From positions 1,054,001 through 1,118,000 of the forward strand of contig OZ244903.1 in the NCBI GenBank assembly GCA_965221625.1: a stretch of DNA of 64,000 nt. The letters are read 5' to 3'. This DNA is from Bin127 sp965221625. Its GTDB lineage: Bacteria; Chloroflexota; Dehalococcoidia; Lucifugimonadales; Lucifugimonadaceae. The notes beneath the pieces are model-generated. The model worked only from the letters and a program-made list of their open reading frames with translations. It ran no database searches and had not been told where the DNA came from. Below, piece after piece: positions 28,158 through 37,667 of the stretch. Both the position numbers and the translations under genes were made by a program. Numbering within the stretch: the first letter of the stretch is position 1; every line of letters begins with the position of its first letter.

Positions 28158-28191
28158 GCTGCGGCGAGTCTGCATGAAGACTCGCCGCAGC
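28158..28191 (-). promoter_or_regulatory. Intercistronic hairpin in second importer operon
   Basis: A perfect 14-bp inverted repeat (arms 28158-28171 and 28178-28191) with a 6-base loop, between the second binding-protein gene and its permeases. It has no T-run. It occupies the same position as the 18-bp hairpin in the first importer operon. Confidence 0.7.
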
Positions 28192-28203
28192 ACGACTCTT
28201 TCC

Positions 28204-30129
28204 TCACCGCAGAACGATGTTCTCCGGCGAGTTGTAGCTGTTGCCGAGGTGCATGTCCCATGAAGCGATGTAGTTCGGGTTGGCGAAGTACGCCTGCGGA
28301 ACCGTTACGTAACCCGGGAACAGTGCCCAGTGATGCATGTACTCCGCATACTCCTTGTTGATGCGGATGCGCTCTTCACGGTCCGGCTCTGCCGCAACCG
28401 CTTCGTACCAAGCGAGGATCTCAGGCGACTCGAAACCGCAACTGAAACCACCACGCGTCAGCGTCGTCTGCACCAAGCCCTTCGGCCAATCGAACGGATA
28501 AGACTCCTTGCCGTCGTCGCAAGACGTCAGCATCGGCACGATCGTTGAGCGACTGACCAAACCCGGACGGAACACGCCGTATGCATACTTCAGCACCTTG
28601 ACGTTGATGCCGACATCCTCCCAGAAACCGGCGATTGCGTCGCCGATCTCGCCAGCCGGACCTTCGCCGCCACCGAGTTCGGGGCCGACGAACAACGGCA
28701 TCTCGAAGCGATATCCGTTGTCGCCTACCGGATATCCGGCTGCGTCGAGTAGTCGGTTCGCCTCGCCGACGTCATACGGGAACTCCCAACTCGAATCCCA
28801 GTTCGGGTTGTTCGTGCTGAAGTAGGTAACGTGAACCGGTTGACCGACACCGCCGAGAACGTGCTCCACGATCGCATCGCGGTCGACCGAGCGCGCCAAT
28901 GCGTGCCTCACCATCCGCGCCTGCTCCATGTCGTCAATGCCCGCCGGGTTGTTGGCGTCGTCCGGACTGTGCGGATTGCCGATCCAGATCTGGTCGTGCA
29001 CAAAGACGCCATGGGCAGCGAAATCGATCGCCTCACCCGTTATCGCATTGGTCGTCTCCCAGAGGTTGCCCGGGAACATCACGCCTTCTTGGATGCCCTG
29101 ACCCGCGCCGACCTGCGAGAAACCTGAACGCCGCATGCGTGCCAAGTCCTTAGGGTCGATAAACGCCACGTCGGCTTCGCCGTTCTGCAACAGAGCGACA
29201 CGCGTGAACTCTTCCGGAACCGCGAGAACCTTGAATGAGTCGACGGCTGCGTCAGCGCGCCAGTGGTCGTGATCCACCTTCTCCAAAGTAACGCTAGTGC
29301 CCGACTTGAAGTCGGCGACGCGATACGGGCCAGTGCCGATGAAGTTGTCCTTCAACCACTCACGCCCGTTCTCTTCGAAAGCACGTTTCGACGTCGCTTG
29401 CGTCGTCAAGCCACCCGATGCTTCTTGGTTTAGGAAGTTGCTCGCCCATCGCACGTCGAAGTTGTTGAAGTGACCACGTATCGTGTTGTCGTCGAGAACC
29501 TCGATCGGCGTGTCGCCGAACAGCGCGGTGAGGTTGGCAGCACTCGCTGCAATCGACTCCGGGTTGATCGCCGGGTTGGTGCGATCGATCACCCACGCAA
29601 CGTCCTCAGCCGTCAACTCGCCCCAACCGTCGTGCAACTCGACGCCAGATCGGATGTCGATCGTGACCGTGCTCAGATCGTCCGCCAGTTCCCACGACTC
29701 CGCCAACATCGGAATGTCCCAATCAACCGAGCCTGGCGTGAAGAGGCTTTCAGCCGCGCCCCAGCGCGCCGCATTCAGCGGGGCATCGGGTAGACTGCCG
29801 CCGTTGCCGGTAATCGACCCCAGGGCCGATCCGACGTCAGCCATAATCACCGTGCCAGGATCGCTCTTCGACTGTGGCAGATCAATCGCCTCCGCCTCCT
29901 CCATCGCCGCAGTCGGCTCCGGCATCGCTGCCGAAGGCGTCGGCGTCGCAACCACGATCACCGTTTCAACCACAGTGTCGCCCTGCACCTCGACCGTCTG
30001 TTCGACGATCACCGTCTGGATCACGGTCTCAGGAGTCGCTTGCTCACCTCCGCACCCGAGAGCAATCACCGCCATCGCCCCTACCGCCGCAAACATCACC
30101 AGTAATCGAGAAGTCAGCCATCTACGCAT
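28204..30129 (-). CDS. Family 5 solute-binding lipoprotein (second importer)
   Basis: A 641-residue binding lipoprotein. I chose the ATG at 30129 because GGAGGT lies nine bases upstream and the product then starts with a normal lipoprotein signal (MRRWLTSRLLVMFAAV, lipobox VIALGC). The frame continues upstream to 30195. After the lipobox comes the Val/Thr-rich spacer (ETVIQTVIVEQTVEVQ). Family segments are ESWELADDLSTVTIDIRSGV, EDVAWVIDRTNPA, GTGPYRVADF and MVRHALARSVDRDAIVEHVL. It differs clearly from the first binding protein, so the two importers probably carry different ligands. No ATPase gene is nearby. Confidence 0.88.
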   Translation of the reverse strand: MRRWLTSRLLVMFAAVGAMAVIALGCGGEQATPETVIQTVIVEQTVEVQGDTVVETVIVVATPTPSAAMPEPTAAMEEAEAIDLPQSKSDPGTVIMADVGSALGSITGNGGSLPDAPLNAARWGAAESLFTPGSVDWDIPMLAESWELADDLSTVTIDIRSGVELHDGWGELTAEDVAWVIDRTNPAINPESIAASAANLTALFGDTPIEVLDDNTIRGHFNNFDVRWASNFLNQEASGGLTTQATSKRAFEENGREWLKDNFIGTGPYRVADFKSGTSVTLEKVDHDHWRADAAVDSFKVLAVPEEFTRVALLQNGEADVAFIDPKDLARMRRSGFSQVGAGQGIQEGVMFPGNLWETTNAITGEAIDFAAHGVFVHDQIWIGNPHSPDDANNPAGIDDMEQARMVRHALARSVDRDAIVEHVLGGVGQPVHVTYFSTNNPNWDSSWEFPYDVGEANRLLDAAGYPVGDNGYRFEMPLFVGPELGGGEGPAGEIGDAIAGFWEDVGINVKVLKYAYGVFRPGLVSRSTIVPMLTSCDDGKESYPFDWPKGLVQTTLTRGGFSCGFESPEILAWYEAVAAEPDREERIRINKEYAEYMHHWALFPGYVTVPQAYFANPNYIASWDMHLGNSYNSPENIVLR

Positions 30130-30299
30130 TTCCTCGATACCTCCTACAGGAATTATCGAACTTCGATTCCCAAAGATTACCACACTACGAAACACGCCCA
30201 GTCAACGGCGTGAAAGCCAACATCCGCACTAACGCCACCGCCGCCCAGCATGCCCAGACCCTCGCAGTCAGCACCCAGGCACACCTGATGCTTGAACGA

Positions 30300-30450
30300 C
30301 TAGGGCACCGGAGTTGGAGTAGGTGTTGGTTGGGATCGGAGATGATTAAGGCGTAGTCGCCGGTGAGGTCGGTTTCTAAGGTTTGGACCATGATCCTTTA
30401 GGTTCCGGCAGGGAGTGTGGTGCTGATGCGAGCGTTGGCATTGCCGCTCA
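30300..30450 (-). pseudogene. Decayed tail of a PPC-domain protein
   Basis: The minus strand encodes GNANARISTTLPAGT, a stop, then RIMVQTLETDLTGDYALIIS and DPNQ. This aligns with GNTNARITTTLPAGDYTILV and TGNYTLTISDPNQ at the C-terminus of the 768-residue protein. An in-frame TAA, and a two-base loss before what would have been a TPTPTPVP tail, disrupt it. No upstream body remains. It shows a further member of the secreted family once lay here, about 18 kb from its relative. Confidence 0.75.
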
Positions 30451-30788
30451 CACTATGGGTTGGGGACCCGCACCGAAGTGGCGAACGGTGCCTGACGTCA
30501 AATCTCTAAGTTCTAGCGAAGGCTATGGAACAAATCGACGCCGATGAGCGTCAAGATGTTCAAAACCGATGTTGGGCAGACACCGATGACAACTCACCTG
30601 ATCCATACCCGCCGGAAACTCGGCTATACCTCACTGTCATTCTTCAGGAAATCTTGCGGACTCGTGGACCGAATGATGCGGATCGGTCGTTGGCATGCCA
30701 CCCATGAAGTTTGCCATCGTTGGTCTTACGCTACGATTGTGCTGCAAGACTGCTCAAAGACACGAAGTGAATTTGGAGGTCAATTCTA
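30451..30788. other. Intergenic leader of the LRR protein gene
   Basis: No convincing gene; two short plus-strand frames lack domains. The only clear element is GGAGGT at 30776-30781, eight bases before the GTG start of the LRR protein. Confidence 0.45.
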
Positions 30789-33725
30789 GTGAGCGTATTC
30801 GACAGGGCGGAAGAGGCAAGCATCGACCGTGTGAAGAGTGCCGTCGCGTGGTTAGTGGTTGTGGTTGCTGTTGGATCGCAGTTCGTAGGAATCCGTTCGC
30901 CTGAACCAGTCGCCCAAGCCCAAGATCAAGGAAGACCAGTACCCCACTCGCTGGAAACGGACAAGGTCGCCCTCAAGGCGATCTACGACGCTAATGGCGG
31001 CGGCAACTGGAAGTACACCAAGAATTGGGATTTCACTAAACCCCTCGATTCCACGTGGCACGGTGTAACAGTCACAAACGGCCGCGTCACCAAGCTGGAT
31101 CTTTCTGGCATCCACCCCAGCGATCTGAACAATCTCACCGGCGCATTACCGGGGGAAATCGGTCACCTGACGGCCCTTGTCGAACTCGACCTTGCATCAA
31201 ACAATCTAACTGGACCGTTACCACCTGCACTGGGCAATCTGTCGAATCTCGAATCCCTCTTGCTCTCCTACAACGTCAATGTCGGCAGAATCCCGGCAGA
31301 ACTCGGTAATCTCACCAGACTGGGCGAGTTCCGCATGAAGTTCAATGAACTCACCGGGGAGATCCCTCCCGAATTGGGCAATCTGCAGAACCTGAGAGTG
31401 CTGGATCTGAGTGCCAACAATCTGTCCGGCGAAATCCCGGCGGAGCTTGGCAACCTCGCCAACCTCTCCATTTTGAACCTGTCGTACAACGATCTGAGCG
31501 GTACAATCCCTGCTGAAATCGGCAACATCCCCGACCTATCAACCCTTGACGTCGCCGCAAACAACCTGACGGGTCGGATCCCGGATTGGTTGCGAGACGC
31601 TCCTAATCTCTATTGGCTGGTTCTCCGCAGCAACGGATTCACCGGTGGTATCCCCGATTGGCTGGGAGATCTATCGAATCTGCACACGTTGGACCTGCAA
31701 TTCAACGAACTCGACGGTGAAATCCCGATGTCTCTCGGCAACCTAACCGAACTCGGCAAGTTGGATCTCGGTTACAACAACCTTGTGGGTGAGATCCCAC
31801 CTGTACTCGGGAAACTTTCCGAACTCCAGTTCCTCAGTCTGGCACGGAACAAGCTAGAAGGTCCGATCCCATCTGAACTGGGCGACCTCACACATCTGTG
31901 GGCCCTCGAACTCAACGACAACAGGCTCACAGGTCCAATACCCTCTGAGCTTGCCAACCTAAGGGGTCTCGATAGATTGGCACTAGGTTGGAACAGACTC
32001 ACCGGACCAGTTCCCCCCGAGCTGGGCAACCTGTCGAACCTCGTCTATCTGGAAATGGGTCGCAACAACCTCTACGGCCGGATCCCGCCGCAGTTGATGA
32101 GGTTGCCGAAACTCAAGCGGTTTAGTGTCATCTACACCCGACTTTGCCTACCTGCCAGCGACATAAACCTCGCCAACTGGTATGAACTAATTCCCGACAA
32201 AAGTCCGCGCATCGTCCCGGACTGTGTACCTCCTGGACGCCCGACTATCCTCAACGCTGACGCACGTTCGGATTGGTTCACCGTAACTTTGTCGTGGGAT
32301 TGGTTGGACGACCTGACGGTGATGAAATGGCAGACGAGGTGGAAGACTGACGGCGACTTCGGGCAGTGGTTCGACATGCCAAACAGCGACGCGTACACCC
32401 GAGAGTACAGGATCACCGGTCTAACAGAAGCGACTGAACACACCATAGAACTGCGCGCGGTGAACTTTACTGGCGAGGGCCAGACAGCGCGCATCACGGC
32501 GACACCGTTGGCGAACCCTTACGACGTGGATGGCGATGGATTGATCGATGTTGCCAGTCTGGAACAACTTAATGCCATTCGCTGGGACCTCAACGGCGAC
32601 GCGTCGGCTGACAACATTACCGACGCGACAAAGTTCGCCGAAGCGTTCGATTACCCGGCGCGAGACAGGATCTGTCCGGTCGGTTACTGCACCGGTTACG
32701 AGTTGACCGCAGACTTGACCTTCGACACCAATGGCGACGGTGAGGTTGACGCAATAGACGAATTCTGGGACGAAGGGATGGGTTGGGATCCCATCGGTTC
32801 GGCTGACGCGCCATTCACCGGGAGACTGAACGGAAACGGCTTCTCGATCCACGGTCTTCACGTTGATCGTTCCCAGGTGGACGTCGGACTGTTCGGACGT
32901 TTGAAAGGAACTATCGAAAATACCATCCTCGAATCTGTCGAAATCGTTGGTCACGCTAACACCGGGGGACTCGTCGGGACTAACGAAGGTATCATCGTGG
33001 ACAGCCACGTAAAAGGTCGTGTCACAGGACGCGTCGGTACGGGAGGACTGGTCGGGCGCAACAGCAGCGACGGAAGTATCACCAACGCAAGTGCGAACGC
33101 CATCGTAGTGGGACGAGTCTACTCCGGCGGGTTGGTCGGCAGCAACGCTGGCATGGTGAGTAGCGGATACGCCGATGGTCCTGTAACCGGAAACATGACG
33201 ACTGGCGGTCTGACGGGTTTCAACTCTTCAGGTGCAATTGTCGAACGCAGCTATGCCTCTGGCGACATCAACGGTAGGTACTACGTCGGAGGTTTGATCG
33301 GTCTCAACAGTGGTGGCAGTACCAGAGTGACGAATAGCTACTCCACCGGGGACGTGTCTGGTGAGATCGGCGTCGGCGGATTGATTGGATCAAACCAAAT
33401 CGGTGCTGCAATTACCAACGGTTACTCCGTCGGCAACGTAACAGGCAACTCAGGTCTTGGCGGATTGGTCGGACGATTCGGTTTCGTCGGCGGATCCGTC
33501 GAAGACAGCTACTGGGACGTTGACCTAAGTGGCCATCTCACTAGTTACGGAGGCAGCGGCGAGGGCACGATCGAGCTGCGATACCCCACCGCGCCATTCG
33601 GCATCTACTTCACCTGGGATTCCGAGGTCTGGGATTTCGGAACCCCGAACCAGTTCCCAGCACTCAAAGCCGACTGGGACGGCGACGGCACACCGACTGT
33701 ATCCGAATTCGGCAACCAACGCTGA
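30789..33725 (+). CDS. Large surface protein with plant-type leucine-rich repeats, FN3-like and GLUG repeats
   Basis: A 978-residue exported protein with a GTG start behind GGAGGT. Residues about 19-37 are a hydrophobic signal or anchor (AVAWLVVVVAVGSQFVG). Residues about 55-100 form an LRR N-cap (KAIYDANGGGNWKYTKNWDF). About 14 leucine-rich repeats of 24 residues follow, of the plant-specific type (NNLSGEIPAELGNLANL). An FN3-like module lies near 480-575, then a calcium-loop-like DVDGDGLID with DTNGDGEVDAID, and from about 700 a series of GLUG repeats (TGGLVGTN, SGGLVGSN, VGGLIGLN). No anchor or cleavage motif was seen at the C-terminus. The architecture suggests an adhesin or carbohydrate-binding surface protein; that is inference. 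Confidence 0.87.
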   Translation: MSVFDRAEEASIDRVKSAVAWLVVVVAVGSQFVGIRSPEPVAQAQDQGRPVPHSLETDKVALKAIYDANGGGNWKYTKNWDFTKPLDSTWHGVTVTNGRVTKLDLSGIHPSDLNNLTGALPGEIGHLTALVELDLASNNLTGPLPPALGNLSNLESLLLSYNVNVGRIPAELGNLTRLGEFRMKFNELTGEIPPELGNLQNLRVLDLSANNLSGEIPAELGNLANLSILNLSYNDLSGTIPAEIGNIPDLSTLDVAANNLTGRIPDWLRDAPNLYWLVLRSNGFTGGIPDWLGDLSNLHTLDLQFNELDGEIPMSLGNLTELGKLDLGYNNLVGEIPPVLGKLSELQFLSLARNKLEGPIPSELGDLTHLWALELNDNRLTGPIPSELANLRGLDRLALGWNRLTGPVPPELGNLSNLVYLEMGRNNLYGRIPPQLMRLPKLKRFSVIYTRLCLPASDINLANWYELIPDKSPRIVPDCVPPGRPTILNADARSDWFTVTLSWDWLDDLTVMKWQTRWKTDGDFGQWFDMPNSDAYTREYRITGLTEATEHTIELRAVNFTGEGQTARITATPLANPYDVDGDGLIDVASLEQLNAIRWDLNGDASADNITDATKFAEAFDYPARDRICPVGYCTGYELTADLTFDTNGDGEVDAIDEFWDEGMGWDPIGSADAPFTGRLNGNGFSIHGLHVDRSQVDVGLFGRLKGTIENTILESVEIVGHANTGGLVGTNEGIIVDSHVKGRVTGRVGTGGLVGRNSSDGSITNASANAIVVGRVYSGGLVGSNAGMVSSGYADGPVTGNMTTGGLTGFNSSGAIVERSYASGDINGRYYVGGLIGLNSGGSTRVTNSYSTGDVSGEIGVGGLIGSNQIGAAITNGYSVGNVTGNSGLGGLVGRFGFVGGSVEDSYWDVDLSGHLTSYGGSGEGTIELRYPTAPFGIYFTWDSEVWDFGTPNQFPALKADWDGDGTPTVSEFGNQR

Positions 33726-33834
33726 GAACGATCAGATTTCCAAAGTCCCGTCGACCTCGCAACAAGCTCGAAGAGACTGGCTTCGAAGTCAGGTCAATCG
33801 AGCTTTTCGAATACGGCAGGCATTTGCATGAACG

Positions 33835-35835
33835 TTGAACTGCGGATGTAATTCAGCACTTGTATCGAACTTTGAGATGTACGACTGTGAACGCCACATC
33901 GGAAGATTGCGCGTCGCACGACGTCTGATGTCGCTCGTACTCGGCGTCTTCCTCGTGCTTCTGCTGCCTGCGGTTCCGGCGGATTTCGTAGACGCCACCG
34001 ATCTGGGCGACTGCTTCGGTGGCGTCCTAGCCGACGACCCGTTGAACTGCTACATATTGGAGCAGGCGCAAAAGTGGGACGTGATGGACATCGAAGGGCT
34101 CTACCACGCCAAAGCTGCGCCTTTGTACGTATATCTAACCGGCGAAAACAACCTGAACCGTCGCGACGCCAGATTCTTGGCGCAAAGGGGACTGAAGTTT
34201 GCGAAGAGCCGGCCCGAACTGGCGATCACGGATCGTCACACCAAAACTTACAAGGGTTGTGGCGCATACTTTTTCTTTAGCATCTCGATCTTCGATACTG
34301 ATTCGACAACGTGGTGCCTGCTCAACCCCCTAAGCGAATATGACCCTCTGCCGTACTCGCCCACGTACATCCATATTCGGGTTAGGGGAGCCGATGATGA
34401 CGCGGATGGAAGGGGGAAATCGGGATTGCACAAAGTGTGGCCGATGGAAGTCGGCCCTATACAAAAGTTCGACATCCGAGATGTCAACCTGGTCAATTTG
34501 CCGGCTTATGTCTGTTTGTCGGATTTGGAACTGATGTCTGAGGGACGATCGGCAAGTGCCGAAATCGAGATTCACCCGACTCCCAACTACTGCCACGTGC
34601 GTGGACGCTTCGACGCGGAACACTTGGCAATCGGTATTGCAGTAGTTGACGAAAGTCGTGACCACAATCTACCCGCGGACCACCAATCGACTCCAGACGA
34701 GTTGATCGAACTAGCTAGGTCGACATTCCAGAAATCCTGTATGTACGAAGTCGCAGTCTGCACGAAGGTCTGGGATGAGAAGACGCAGAAGTACGAAACG
34801 GTGGCGACGGTCGAACCTGGCGCGCCAGGTGGAACGGTGCGCCTTCACGGCTGGTTGGCAGAATACGCCGATTTGGTCCGATTCGAACCGATGCGAGTGG
34901 CTGACGACCTAAACGACCATTTAAACGAGGTGTTGACGCTGATCGCCGACTCAGCGGCCGACGAAACTGGTGCGCCGCAAGTGGATGTAGAACTCCGCAC
35001 CCGAGGTTGGGACAACTGGTTTGGATACGCGTTAACCGAAGCAGACTCTGAAACTGAACGAGACGAGATTAACCGGTCGCCATCACCGATCACAGGCATA
35101 TCGAAGCACTACGAGGTCGGCGGCACGAACTCGACAGACACCGTCAAGATGGTGGCGTTCACGGAGACCTACAAAAACGTCGAACCAGTGACCAATCTGT
35201 TCAGTCCGACGAAGTACAGCGACCAAGACGTCTATCGCTGGACTAACTCGTTGAACGCCTACGCCCAGTCTGAAAGCAACACAGTTGGCATCCTAAAGGC
35301 CTCGACCGTTGGCACTCGCAACCGTTGGCCGAGACAGGCCGGATACGACGAGGTTGCGTTCAAAGTCGATCTTTGCGCAAAACCTGAAATCAACGATGCA
35401 TGCGCAGCAACGAACTTCGTGTGGTCGAATGTCTCGAAAACCATCGAGATCGAAGCGTATGATGCTGAACTCTTGATTGACGCGTTGCCCGAGTTGCTAC
35501 CTCAGTTGGGGATACCACACGAGGCAGTCAGAACGGTTCGTAAGTTGAATCAACGGGTGGAAGCACCGTACGCGGGTATTGGATGGACGTCTGAAACGCC
35601 ACGTCCATATCCATTTCCATTGCTGCGACGTTGGGCCAACAGTGTGGGCGTCTCGCGATCGGTGCCGTACTCGTCATTGTTGGCAGCTTCGGCAACCCTC
35701 CTTATTCTGTTTTTCGTCGGCACGATCTCGCTGTTAGTTGTGCTCACAGTCGAAGGGTTCAAACTAGCTCGATGCCGATGCTCTGATTGCTTCGCGCCTT
35801 CAACCTATGTCGGTAACAGATCCCCACCAACCTAG
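33835..35835 (+). CDS. Membrane-anchored extracytoplasmic protein of unknown family
   Basis: A protein of up to 666 residues that I do not recognise. It has a hydrophobic N-terminal segment (LMSLVLGVFLVLLLPAVPAD) and one C-terminal transmembrane helix (LLAASATLLILFFVGTISLL) followed by a short basic, Cys-containing tail. It would sit with a large outer domain and a small inner tail. The outer domain has scattered cysteines (GDCFGGVLADD, GCGAYFFF, CMYEVAVC, DLCAKPEINDACAA), consistent with disulfides, and no catalytic motif I know. The listed TTG start is uncertain; ATGs at 33877 and 33928 are alternatives. It is 109 bases after the LRR protein gene on the same strand and may share its transcript. 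Confidence 0.7.
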   Translation: MNCGCNSALVSNFEMYDCERHIGRLRVARRLMSLVLGVFLVLLLPAVPADFVDATDLGDCFGGVLADDPLNCYILEQAQKWDVMDIEGLYHAKAAPLYVYLTGENNLNRRDARFLAQRGLKFAKSRPELAITDRHTKTYKGCGAYFFFSISIFDTDSTTWCLLNPLSEYDPLPYSPTYIHIRVRGADDDADGRGKSGLHKVWPMEVGPIQKFDIRDVNLVNLPAYVCLSDLELMSEGRSASAEIEIHPTPNYCHVRGRFDAEHLAIGIAVVDESRDHNLPADHQSTPDELIELARSTFQKSCMYEVAVCTKVWDEKTQKYETVATVEPGAPGGTVRLHGWLAEYADLVRFEPMRVADDLNDHLNEVLTLIADSAADETGAPQVDVELRTRGWDNWFGYALTEADSETERDEINRSPSPITGISKHYEVGGTNSTDTVKMVAFTETYKNVEPVTNLFSPTKYSDQDVYRWTNSLNAYAQSESNTVGILKASTVGTRNRWPRQAGYDEVAFKVDLCAKPEINDACAATNFVWSNVSKTIEIEAYDAELLIDALPELLPQLGIPHEAVRTVRKLNQRVEAPYAGIGWTSETPRPYPFPLLRRWANSVGVSRSVPYSSLLAASATLLILFFVGTISLLVVLTVEGFKLARCRCSDCFAPSTYVGNRSPPT

Positions 35836-35911
35836 GTGCCCCTCAGATTGAATCCCCGACATTAGCTGCGAGTTTTTGGGACGAGTCGGACCAGTACCCG
35901 AACGACTAAAC

Positions 35912-36703
35912 CTACGGCGGTCCAACTTCCCGCGGTGGCTCTGATCCATGTGTGGCGCAGCGCAGAATTAAGCCGACGACAATGCCCAAGATCGAGAAGA
36001 CGATTGCCCAGAACCATGGCGGGAAGATTGGGTCTTGGACGCCGCGGGTGAGCAAGACCATGCTTGCGGATGAAGCAGGCACCGAGAATGCGGCGAAAGT
36101 CAGGATGCGGAGTGTCAAGTGCGCCATCGCGTCAATGTATGGGCGTTGCCAAAGCAACCATGTGAAGCAACCCCAACTGACTACAGCCAAGGTCGTGCCG
36201 ATCCAAGGGAACAAAGGGAAACTATCGCCACCCATCGCGATGACGGCGTTGACGGTGGCAGCCGCTGAGCATGTGCTCGCCATCAAGACGCTGAGCAAAC
36301 TCTTGGCAAACCAGCGACGCGCGTCTGACCAACTCGACGAAGTTCCACACTCGTTGTCGCCTTTCGAACCCGGCACGAAACCCAGAGTAACAAGCATTAT
36401 GAACGGTCCGAATACCGGCACCAAATAGATCAACAGCAACCGAAACGATCGTTCTTGGTCGAGTATTCGCTTGACGCTGAACATTAGCGAAAACACAGTG
36501 AAGATGACACCGGCAATCAACCAACTGCCAAAGTCGTAGTACGGCGCGCCAAACACGGCTGCCGCGAAGAACTGCAATACTGCCAGAAACATCAACGCGG
36601 TCAAGCCCACGACTACAACGGCAGCGACGAACGAGATCGCCCACCACGTCGTTTTGACCACGCGCCTCTCCGGACTGAAATAGCGAATAAGAATGCTGGA
36701 CAT
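35912..36703 (-). CDS. DUF805-related membrane protein (divergent)
   Basis: A 263-residue polytopic membrane protein, third in transcription order of a tandem set. It starts like a DUF805 protein (ILIRYFSPERRVVKTTWWAI), but the core signature is weakened: VKRILDQERSFRLLLIYLVP replaces KRLHD.NRSAWLLLIY. The FVPGSKGDNECGTS loop is retained. A C-terminal extension of about four helices ends with IFPPWFWAIVFSILGIVVGL, shared with its neighbours. Function is unknown. It has diverged more than the other two, consistent with relaxed or altered function. Confidence 0.75.
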   Translation of the reverse strand: MSSILIRYFSPERRVVKTTWWAISFVAAVVVVGLTALMFLAVLQFFAAAVFGAPYYDFGSWLIAGVIFTVFSLMFSVKRILDQERSFRLLLIYLVPVFGPFIMLVTLGFVPGSKGDNECGTSSSWSDARRWFAKSLLSVLMASTCSAAATVNAVIAMGGDSFPLFPWIGTTLAVVSWGCFTWLLWQRPYIDAMAHLTLRILTFAAFSVPASSASMVLLTRGVQDPIFPPWFWAIVFSILGIVVGLILRCATHGSEPPREVGPP

Positions 36704-36828
36704 GTCGTCTTCGATTCCAGGCTACCTAGGTTCGTGGTTGTAGATTGTCGCGACGGCACCGCGCTTCAGCCGGCACTTTACGACTTGCGTAGGTTTTGAT
36801 GCTCCGTGTGCTGTTGATCGACCTCTGC

Positions 36829-37626
36829 CTATGGCCACGACGGGCCAGTTTCCCCCTTAGGTTTAGCAGCCCGGGTGGCGAAGAACAGGATGATGCCGGC
36901 GGTGACGCCGAGGATCGAGAAGACGATTGCCCACAACCACGGCGGGAATATCGGATCTGAGACGTTGCGGGCCATATAGATCATGCTGAGGGAGGAAACT
37001 GGTATCAAGAACGCGGCGATCGTTAGGATGCCGAGTATCAGATATGCCATCGCAACGGTGTTGCGTCGTCGCGTCAGCACCCAGGTGAAGAAAATCCAAC
37101 TGAGCACGACGGCTGCCGGGGTTACCCAATAGAAGTAGGGAAAGTCATCGCCATCGATAGCGATCACGACGTTTAAGCTGATGGCCGCCGCACATGGGAT
37201 TCCGAGCAGCACAGCCAGCAGCCGCTTCGGTAGCTTCAGCTGTTGACCGGCTCCTTTGGGTGCTGGTCCGTATCTGTTTTCGCCCTCGGTACCAGGCACC
37301 ATGCCCAGCATCACGATGAGTATGATCTGACCTACCAGCGGCACGAAATAGATCAGCAACAGCCAGGCAGTTCGGTTTTGGTCGTGAAGTCGTTTGAAGC
37401 TGATCGCGAATGAAGTCACCAATACGATGACGGTGGAACCAATCGAAAGGTAACGAAACGTTGCCGGTGAGTTTGGATCCCAATCCAACACATTATGGGC
37501 TAGCTGAGGGAATCCGTACCCCCAGATCAAGGTCGCGATCGCCGTAACCGCGAAGGCGAAGACCCAAAATGTCGTTCGGTCGACGCGACCGTTCAGTGTG
37601 AAGTAGAGTTTGCGGACGGCGGACAT
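36829..37626 (-). CDS. DUF805 family membrane protein
   Basis: A 265-residue inner-membrane protein. The N-terminal half is a standard DUF805 domain: VRKLYFTLNGRVDRTTFWVF, SFKRLHDQNRTAWLLLIYFV and the loop GMVPGTEGENRYGPAPK. Ordinary DUF805 proteins end here at about 120-150 residues. This one has an extra C-terminal half of about four helices ending IFPPWLWAIVFSILGVTAGI. The function of DUF805 is not established. It lies between two paralogues on the same strand. Confidence 0.85.
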   Translation of the reverse strand: MSAVRKLYFTLNGRVDRTTFWVFAFAVTAIATLIWGYGFPQLAHNVLDWDPNSPATFRYLSIGSTVIVLVTSFAISFKRLHDQNRTAWLLLIYFVPLVGQIILIVMLGMVPGTEGENRYGPAPKGAGQQLKLPKRLLAVLLGIPCAAAISLNVVIAIDGDDFPYFYWVTPAAVVLSWIFFTWVLTRRRNTVAMAYLILGILTIAAFLIPVSSLSMIYMARNVSDPIFPPWLWAIVFSILGVTAGIILFFATRAAKPKGETGPSWP

Positions 37627-37667
37627 ACGCTTGGGTTGCTAGGTACTGCTTGCTCAGAAATGCGCGT

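Noticed and set aside
30525..30789. Two short plus-strand frames before the LRR protein
   Set aside because: No homology or start signals; the strong ribosome-binding site at 30776 belongs to the LRR gene.
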